NCBI GenBank assembly: GCA_019677205.1
Contig: JAAMXY010000783.1
Coordinates: forward strand, 7,114-22,130
Source of the DNA: Pinguiococcus pyrenoidosus
Taxonomy: Eukaryota; Sar; Pinguiophyceae; Pinguiochrysidales; Pinguiochrysidaceae
DNA: 15,017 nt
Direction: 5' to 3'
A program made the position numbers and the translations under genes. How positions within the stretch are numbered: the first letter of the stretch is position 1; each line of letters starts with the position of its first letter. Below the pieces are notes generated by a model that did no database searches, was not told the origin of the DNA, and saw nothing but the letters and a program-made list of their open reading frames with translations. Shown piece by piece: positions 9,301-15,017 of the stretch.

Positions 9301-10984
9301 CCAGAGCTCGATGCCGACGTTGAGCGCCGTCTGGCCGCCCATCGACACGATGATGCTGTCGGGTTGCTCCTTGTCGAGCAGCTCGCACACCACGCTGGCG
9401 CGAACCGGCAGGGTGTACACGCGATCTGGAGAGGCGCCTCCCAGGTCCTTGGACGTCTGCACGGTGGCAATGTTCGGGTTGAGGAGGACGACCTCGACGC
9501 CTTCCTCCTTGAGCGCCTTGATCGCCTGCGATCCCGAGTAGTCGAACTCGCCGGCCTGGCCGATGCTGAGCGCTCCGGAGCCGACGAGCAGCACCTTCCG
9601 GACCTTCGCCGCGCTGTTCTCGTAGATCTCCGGCAGGTGCAGAACGAGCGGCTCGGTCTGGCCGTTGACCTGCGCGACGAACTTGTCGAAGAGGAAGGCG
9701 GTGTCCAGGGGCCCTCCGGCCGCTTCCGGGTGGAACTGCGCGGAGCAGAAGGGCTTGGTGAGGTGGATGATTCCCTCGTTCGTCATGTCGTTGGCGTTCA
9801 GGAAGAAGGTGCGCCAGCCCTCGGGGAGGGCGTCGGTGTCCACGGCGAATCCGTGATTCTGCGGCGTGATGTAGCACTTCCCCGTGCGCATGTCCACGCA
9901 GGGCTGGTTCATCCCGCGGTTTCCGTACTTCATCTTGCTGGTCTTCGCCCCGGCAGCCAGGGCCATGAGCTGGTTGCCCAGGCAGATGCCGAAGATGGGC
10001 TTGGGCGGCTCCAGCGACATCGCGTACTGGAGCGACTTGATGGTCGCCGTGGCCAGCGCGGGGTCGCCGGGGCCGTTGCTGATGAAGAGGCCATCCCACT
10101 CGACGCCCTCGGGGTTCGCCTCGAGGTCGTAGTCGAAAGGAACCAGGGTCAGCTGCACCTTGTGCGCGTCGATGAAGTAGCGGATGATGTTGTACTTGAT
10201 GCCACAGTCGTAGGCCAGGATCCGCGGCGAGTTGCCTTCGCCGAACACGCGGATGACCTTGGTGCTGACCTCCGCCACGAGGTTGCGCTTGTTGGGGTCA
10301 TCAAAGCTGACCGGGTCGCCGGAGAACTCGATCTTGCCAAGGAGCGCACCATGCTCGCGGATGTGCTTGGTCATGGCCCGGGTGTCGATGCCGAAGAGGG
10401 CCGGAACGCCGCTGCGGCGAAGCCAGGCCCCAAGCGACTCGGAGGAGTTCCAGTGCGACGGATCCTTGCTGTAGGACGCGACGATGAGGCCATTGACGTG
10501 GATGTTGTTGGACTCGAAGTGGGCGGGGAGGCCGTACTCGTCGAACTCGTCGTCGTTGGGTACGCCGTAGTTGCCCACCAGCGGGTAGGTGAGCACGAGG
10601 ATCTGGCCGCGGTAGCTGGGGTCCGTGAGCGCCTCGGGATAGCCCACCATGCCCGTGTTGAACACCACTTCCCCGGCCTTGGACACCTCCGCGCCGAAGC
10701 TGAAGCCGTTGAGCTCTTCTCCGCCTTCCAGCACCAGCTTCGCTGCAACGCACTGCTCGGTGAGCGAGTTGGAGGCCTCGGCGTCATGGCGCAGCGGGAT
10801 CGGCGAGATGGCGCTGTTCTTGCCAAGCCTGAAGAGAAGGAGCAGGACCACAGAGAAGCATGGCGAGTGAGAGAAACGCGATCCGGCCCCCAGAAGCCGG
10901 CGAGGGCGTCCTTCACCTTCTCGCTTTCCGCGCGGCGCGTCCGAGCGGCGTGTGCGTGGCGGAGTTGCGCTTCTTGCCGAGCAT
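6379..10984 (-). CDS. Carbamoyl-phosphate synthetase, fused GATase-CPSase, glutamine-dependent, two exons
   Basis: Exons 10984-10917 and 10828-6379 join (codon AG|G) to 1505 residues, close to the roughly 1500 of animal CPS1. The protein makes carbamoyl phosphate from bicarbonate, ATP and glutamine-derived ammonia for pyrimidine or arginine/urea synthesis. Domains: basic N-terminus 1-40; GATase small-subunit region about 45-410 with FGICLGNQL (Cys305) and FHPEA (His389, Glu391), a complete triad; first CPSase half from about 430 (LSIGQAGEFDYSGSQ, EVNARLSRSSALASK); second half from about 980 (GSSVEFDW, ECNLRASRTFPF); MGS-like regulatory domain about 1365-1505. There is no dihydroorotase or ATCase, unlike CAD. 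The C-terminal end (LLRRAAVDFGVNLITN, then DYQ) resembles CPS-I/III more than CAD. The first 22 residues have many Lys/Arg and no acid, which fits a mitochondrial presequence (inference). The start is set by the small first exon: the large open frame has no ATG before the conserved domain. Confidence 0.95.
10829..10916 (-). other. CPS intron (88 nt) after a 68-nt first exon
   Basis: On the minus strand, donor AGAAG|GTGAAG; acceptor TTCTCTTCAG. It joins MLGKKRNSATHTPLGRAARK and its next residues to RLGKNSAISPIPLRH in frame. The intron has no stop in the downstream frame, so an unspliced reading looks open but has only a TTG start. Confidence 0.8.
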
Positions 10985-11656
10985 CCTCCCACACCTGCAA
11001 CGCTAGTCGTTGGCAGATCCGCGACAAGCACCTCGTCCGAGCGGCGCAAAGGGGGGCTGTGGGGCGGCCGCAGGAGCGCTGCTGGACACTTCGACTTGAG
11101 TGGACGGCGATAAGCAGAAAAGCACAACAGCAGAAAAGCAGATTTGAGAGGATTTTGAGTCGCTCGGATAGGACAGATGGATCGCCGATCTCTTCGCCTG
11201 CGCAAGTACAGCAGGTGCAAGGCGGTTGAACGCGCAGTTGGCGGGAACTGAGAAATGGAATCTGGCCAGCTGCTGTGTGATAGGTCCGATCACGTTGAAG
11301 CGGCAAATCACACGCCCGCAAGTGCATGTCACCCCCGAAGGAACCGCACAATCCCAAAATCCCCGCTTCGCAGCGCAGATTGGATGTACGTGGTCGCCTC
11401 CACGCTCTTATTTTCCCGTAGCATTCCGGAATAAGGCGTTCTCCAGATCTAGAGGCTCAACGTATTCCGATTCTGTTCTGGGTTTTAAGCTTTTGGCTTT
11501 CCGCTCGTGGGCGCAGAAGCGTTGAGAGGTATCGTCAGTGTCTCTCGCTCTCTCGCGCTCAGAGGGAGGATGGGAAACGCGCTGGTGGAGGCGGGGACGG
11601 TCCCGGTGATCGGTCAAGACGGTACGCCAGGCTAAGAGCTGCTGTGCCACAGCGGA
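10985..11656. promoter_or_regulatory. Divergent intergenic region between CPS and AGC kinase
   Basis: These 672 nt carry both upstream regions. Unlike the other two divergent regions there is no strong AT island. A 12-bp direct repeat (AGCAGAAAAGCA) lies at 11113-11124 and 11129-11140. A CT-rich stretch is at 11540-11560, just before an ATG at 11570 that could start an alternative 5' exon of the kinase. No core element can be assigned. Confidence 0.45.
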
Positions 11657-13240
11657 ATGAAGCTGAAGGGAGCTTCTTTCTGCGCTGCTGCGGCAGAGGA
11701 GGAACTTCTGGAGAATCTGGCCGTGGACATCGACCAAGGCCTGGTGGAGAGCACCGACGAGAACGATGGCAGCCGCAAGCACGTTGGCATGGACGACTTT
11801 CACGTAAGACGGCGCTTTCCCGCGCAGATCCCTTTGAATTTCGTGTGCTCCATTCAGTAGCCGCGTCTGTGGAACTTCCGCCGCTTCTCCTCACTGACGG
11901 CTGCGATTTGTGTACGGACTCGTTTGTGCACCGCCTCTCGAATGCCTAAGGGTCTTGACAGCTTGAGTTTTTTGACGAGGGACGCTTTAGCGCATTGGCC
12001 GCATCGGCCGCATGTTGACGGAGCTGGACTCAAACTCAAACGAACTCAACGAAGCTCAGCTGAAAAATCTCGCCGACGCACGTCCTAGGTCTTACACCTG
12101 ATAGGGATTGGGAGCTTCGCGTCGGTGCGCCTGGTGCGCCACAAGGGAAATGGCAAGGCGTACGCGCTCAAGACGCTCAAGAAGATCATGCTGGTGAAGC
12201 GCGACAAGGTGCTGCACACCAAGACGGAGCGCTGGGTGCTCCAGCACATCGACCACCCCTTCCTCGTGCGCCTGCGCTATGCGTGGCAGAGCCCCGTGAA
12301 GCTGTACATGGTGCTGGACTTCCTGCCGGGCGGAGAGCTGTTCTACTGGCTCAAGAAGCACAAGGTCTTCAGCGAAGAGCGCGCGAGGCTCATCGCCGCA
12401 GAGGTGGCGCTCGGCCTGGAGGCCCTGCATGCCCGCGACATCCTCTACCGCGACCTGAAGCCCGAGAACATCCTGCTGGACGGCGCGGGGCACATCCGCA
12501 TCGCGGACTTTGGCCTCGCCAAGGAAGGCGTCAAGGCCCCCGGACGAGATGGTGGCGCACGCACGTTCTGCGGCACGCCGGAATACATCGCACCCGAGAT
12601 TCTCATCGACGGGGGCCACGGCTTCGCCGTGGACTGGTGGTCCCTCGGGACCCTCTTGTACGAGATGATGGCGGGCCTGCCGCCCTTCTACGACACCAAC
12701 CTCGATTTCATGTATCGCAAGGTGCTCGGCGCGAAGCTGCGCTTCACCAGGGACTTCTCGGACGACGCCAAAAACGTCCTTCGAGGACTCCTCACCCGCG
12801 TCCCCGAGGAGCGCCTCGGCAGCCAGCGCGGGGCCGCAGAGATCCTAGATCAGCCGTTCTTCAGCTCCCTAGATAGGGTGAGTCCTCCTTCCGATTCTTG
12901 CCTGCTGCTGCGATAACCAGTGATAGATACCCAGCGATGACCAGCGATAGCCATGGATTACCGGCGATAGCCGTCGATCACCGCACCGTCGATAACCGCA
13001 CCGTCGATAACCGCACCGTCGATCTTCTCCTCATCCCAGGATGCTGTGCTTCGCAAGGAGTACCAGCCGGAGTTCGTACCGCCAAATGACGACAACTTCG
13101 ACTCGGACCTGTACGACTCGCTGTACAGCTCGCCGCCCGACGAACTCGGCGACTCTTGGAGGGAGGGACCCATTTTCGAAGGGTTCACCTACGATCAGAG
13201 TGTGATCGCCGATGACGACTCCATCAACGGGACCTACTAG
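11657..13240 (+). CDS. AGC-family serine/threonine protein kinase, three exons
   Basis: Exons 11657-11803, 12089-12877 and 13040-13240 join in phase 0 to 378 residues. The first junction gives GMDDFH|VLHLIGIGSFASVRLV, rebuilding the ATP loop (Gly55, Gly57, Ala60, Val62). Further: catalytic Lys77 (YALK), YRDLKPEN with Asp171, DFG at 189-191, T-loop RTFCGTPEYIAPE with Thr208 (the PDK1-type site), and DWWSLGTLLYEMMAG. The second junction gives SSLDR|DAVLRKEYQPEFVPP, the start of the AGC tail, ending in hydrophobic motif FEGFTY with Thr362. These features fit an S6K/SGK/Akt-like kinase activated by phosphorylation of T-loop and tail. The short N-terminus (49 residues, acidic) has no PH, C1 or C2 domain, so upstream lipid or second-messenger control is not evident. 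An upstream ATG at 11570 (MGNAL) could supply an alternative N-terminus. Confidence 0.93.
11804..12088 (+). other. Kinase intron 1 (285 nt)
   Basis: Donor TTTCAC|GTAAGA; acceptor CACGTCCTAG. It is more than three times the length of the 82-89 nt introns of the neighbours. Internal short repeats occur: GCATTGGCC/GCATCGGCC at 11992-12009 and ACTCAAA-type units at 12028-12050. No second exon inside is needed to complete the kinase domain. Confidence 0.85.
12878..13039 (+). other. Kinase intron 2 (162 nt)
   Basis: Donor GATAGG|GTGAGT; acceptor CTCATCCCAG. It separates the kinase lobe from the AGC tail and contains a 15-bp tandem repeat near its 3' end. Confidence 0.88.
12975..13024 (+). repeat. 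15-bp tandem repeat within kinase intron 2
   Basis: Three units, 12975-12989, 12990-13004 and 13005-13019, of CGATAACCGCACCGT (the first has C for A), plus a partial fourth. Degenerate CCAGCGAT/CCGGCGATAG units precede it at about 12930-12974. It ends just before the acceptor pyrimidine tract. Confidence 0.9.
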
Positions 13241-13757
13241 AGCAATCGCTTCGCCACATGAGTCTCCCTCTCTCAACGCCGTTCACCTCCGTTTCCAAAG
13301 AAAATGCGTTCATCGCTTCGCCGCTCGCGTTGGTGGCGTTCCATCGGTTTTCTCGAGTCCAGCAGATGCCTGGGCAGATCCTAGTGTGTGTGTTATCAAT
13401 GCTTGCGGCGCCTTTCGTCTGTGTGTCTGTGTTGACATCGTACGAATGAATATGTGTTGCTTCTGTTGTTGATGCTTCTTGTTGATGCTTCTTGTTGAGG
13501 CTTCTTGTTGATGCTTCCACTGGCCACCCCAAGCCTGAACAGAGGGTTGATAGCTCGGACGCCTGTCCCTCGAAGGCGCATCGTAATCGACCGGAACTAT
13601 CGAGCTCTTTTGCCCGCCTGCACTTTGCAACTCTTCCAACGCTTTCTTTTCCCTCGCCTCCCTGGTGGCCTCGCCCCCTCTGGCTCACCACTCAAATGCT
13701 TCACAACTCAACTGCTTCACCACTCCAAACATGAACAACTACAGAATCGCTGGCAAT
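13241..13757. other. Tail-to-tail intergenic region between kinase and oxidoreductase
   Basis: These 517 nt hold both 3' UTRs by inference. They contain TG-rich strings at about 13384-13395 and 13419-13436, the 13-bp tandem repeat at 13466-13517, and loose CTTCAC/ACTCAA repeats at 13686-13728. Small open frames on both strands show no domain. Confidence 0.5.
13466..13517. repeat. 13-bp tandem repeat, four copies
   Basis: Unit TTGTTGATGCTTC at 13466-13478, 13479-13491, 13492-13504 (one T to G change) and 13505-13517. It lies downstream of the kinase stop in noncoding DNA. Confidence 0.92.
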
Positions 13758-15017
13758 CTAAGCGAAGTGCGTCTTCACCCGCAGCGTAAGAGGCTCTCGA
13801 TTGGCAGCCATGAAGTCGACCGGGATGTCTGTCTCCCACTCGGCCATGCGCGTCCCCTGCGCTGACCGGATCCCGGTGATCTGCTGTGCAACTAGAGATC
13901 CCACCGCGGGGCTGAGCTTGAAGCCATGGCCGGAGAAGCCGTTGCACAGGAAGTAGCCCGGCAGGCTGGACTCGCCGATGACGGGATGCACATCCTCCTG
14001 GTTCACCGTGTACATGTGGCTGAAGCCGTTCACCTTCCCGCGACTCGGCATGTTCGGCAGGCGGTGCAGGAGGCATCCCAGGAAGTCCGCTTCCACGTGG
14101 TGGTCGAGGACAGTGTCGAGCGAATCCGGATCGTCGACGATCTCGCTCTCAAACCTGTGCGCCACGGAGCCGAAGACCAGCTGCTTGCTGGCCCGCCGCG
14201 GCATGAAGTAGATGCCGGAGGCGCCATGCGCATCGGCGACGAACGGGAGGCCGAGAAGATCCTCGCCGTCGATGGCGACGTGCCCGACCTGGATCCGCGT
14301 AGGAAGCATGGTGGTGCTCGTCTCGACGCCGCAGGTGTCGTTGAGCTTCTTGAACCACGGTCCAAGGCAGTTCACTACGCTGCCCGCCATGACCACGCTC
14401 CCGTCCTCCAGCTCCACGCCGGTGGCCTTCCCGCCGCCCGTGAGGACCTTCGACACGCCCGCTTGGAAGCGGTAGTCCACGCCTTCCCGTCGCACGGCGT
14501 CCAGCATGTCCTCCAGGCAGCTGCTGGAGTCCAGGTGGCCGCAGCCGTGCTCGTAGAGCGCAGAGAGCTCCGGAAAGACCCGCCCCGTCTCTTCCCCGGT
14601 TTCGGGATCGTACTCCGGATACGGATCGGTGTTCATCGACGGGAACATCTCCTTTACACCAGACGCGTCGAGCACGGTGGAGTCCACACCAAAGGCCTTC
14701 AGCCGCTGCTGCATTATCTCGTTCTCCTCGCCAGTCTTGCCGAGCATCCAGAGGGCTCCCGTCTCGGTGAAGTACGCGCGAGGCTCCTTGATGCCGGTGT
14801 ACGACGACCAGTTCTTGAAGGCTCGAATGCCATCCAGCGCAAGCTTCATGGTCTCGTCAAAGCTGTAGAAGGCCCGCATGAATCCCGTGGACCACCCCGA
14901 CGAGCCGACGCCGAGGGCGCTGCCTCGCTCCAGGACGACGACGCGCATGCTGGGATCACGGCCTTTGAGCTGATACGCGATGTTCAGGCCCATGATGCCA
15001 CCTCCGCAGATGACGAC
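13758..15017 (-). CDS. FAD-dependent oxidoreductase of the DAO family, 5' end outside window
   Basis: The frame runs from the right edge to a TAG at 13760-13758, giving 419 residues without an intron. The first residues in the window, VVICGGGIMGLNIAYQL, are the FAD-binding GxGxxG fold, with an acidic residue ending strand 2 (VVVLERG), so only a short N-terminus is missing. Further: SSGWSTGFMRAFY (FAD loop), GSVVNCLGPWFKKL (second dinucleotide motif), GIYFMPRR, and the C-terminal FAD motif HPVIGESSLPGYFLCNGFSG followed by HGFKLSPAVGSLVAQ. This layout fits sarcosine oxidase, glycine oxidase and dimethylglycine dehydrogenase-like DAO enzymes, which oxidise the C-N bond of an amino acid or amine, usually with H2O2 or an electron carrier. 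The substrate cannot be read. The end HFA is not a peroxisomal SKL-type signal. Confidence 0.88.
   Translation of the reverse strand, partial: VVICGGGIMGLNIAYQLKGRDPSMRVVVLERGSALGVGSSGWSTGFMRAFYSFDETMKLALDGIRAFKNWSSYTGIKEPRAYFTETGALWMLGKTGEENEIMQQRLKAFGVDSTVLDASGVKEMFPSMNTDPYPEYDPETGEETGRVFPELSALYEHGCGHLDSSSCLEDMLDAVRREGVDYRFQAGVSKVLTGGGKATGVELEDGSVVMAGSVVNCLGPWFKKLNDTCGVETSTTMLPTRIQVGHVAIDGEDLLGLPFVADAHGASGIYFMPRRASKQLVFGSVAHRFESEIVDDPDSLDTVLDHHVEADFLGCLLHRLPNMPSRGKVNGFSHMYTVNQEDVHPVIGESSLPGYFLCNGFSGHGFKLSPAVGSLVAQQITGIRSAQGTRMAEWETDIPVDFMAANREPLTLRVKTHFA

Noticed and set aside
6379-11220. CPS starting at the upstream end of its open frame
   Set aside because: That codon is TTG, not ATG, and the extra residues are Arg/Ser/Pro-rich without homology; the spliced ATG at 10984 is a better start.
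6328-11229. A 1633-codon open frame on the + strand as a giant protein gene
   Set aside because: It is exactly antisense and in codon register with the well-supported CPS gene; its translation is Arg/Asp/His/Leu-rich without domains, and codon bias explains the lack of stops.
11804-12088. A micro-exon between kinase exons 1 and 2
   Set aside because: Direct joining of 11803 to 12089 already gives the complete DDFHVLHLIGIGSF sequence in frame.
1-15017. Bacterial gene cluster, prophage or CRISPR array
   Set aside because: Genes alternate strand, carry introns and belong to eukaryotic families; the repeats seen are plain tandem repeats without unique spacers.

Overview
The window is nuclear DNA from a compact eukaryotic genome, most likely a unicellular protist or alga. 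The reasons are GT-AG introns that can be spliced in frame in five of the eight genes, ATG starts without Shine-Dalgarno sites, no operons, and eukaryote-specific families (PLAC8, AGC kinase, DNAJC8-type J protein, fused GATase-CPSase). The fused carbamoyl-phosphate synthetase argues against a green plant or green alga, where the two subunits are separate proteins. I cannot name the lineage from sequence alone. Coding DNA is GC-rich, while two of the three divergent intergenic regions hold sharply AT-rich islands.

Layout, left to right: (1) the 3' end of a probable RUS/DUF647-family gene (+, 1-438); (2) a Cys-rich PLAC8-family protein (-, 602-1081); (3) a dual-specificity phosphatase with an N-terminal SAP-like helix pair, three exons (+, 1895-2815); (4) a NicO-type nickel/cobalt transporter-like membrane protein, two exons (-, 3097-4033); (5) a TPR protein fused to a DNAJC8/Spf31-like J protein, two exons, with a long GAA microsatellite coding poly-Glu/Lys (+, 4348-6095); (6) a glutamine-dependent carbamoyl-phosphate synthetase of about 1505 residues, two exons (-, 6379-10984); (7) an AGC protein kinase with T-loop and hydrophobic motif, three exons (+, 11657-13240); (8) the 3' part of a FAD-dependent DAO-family oxidoreductase, 5' end outside the window (-, 13758-15017).

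The eight genes alternate strand without exception, giving three head-to-head pairs with possibly shared promoter regions and four tail-to-tail pairs. Five of the seven introns are 82-89 nt; the two kinase introns are longer (285 and 162 nt), and one carries a 15-bp tandem repeat. The genes do not form one pathway: they look like unlinked housekeeping and signalling functions. I did not find a new defence, mobile or biosynthetic system. The points most worth a second look are the TPR-DNAJC8 fusion, the CPS with a complete glutaminase triad but a CPS-I/III-like C-terminus and a basic N-terminus made by a small 5' exon, the phosphatase with Ala after its catalytic Arg, and the strict strand alternation with AT-rich islands.
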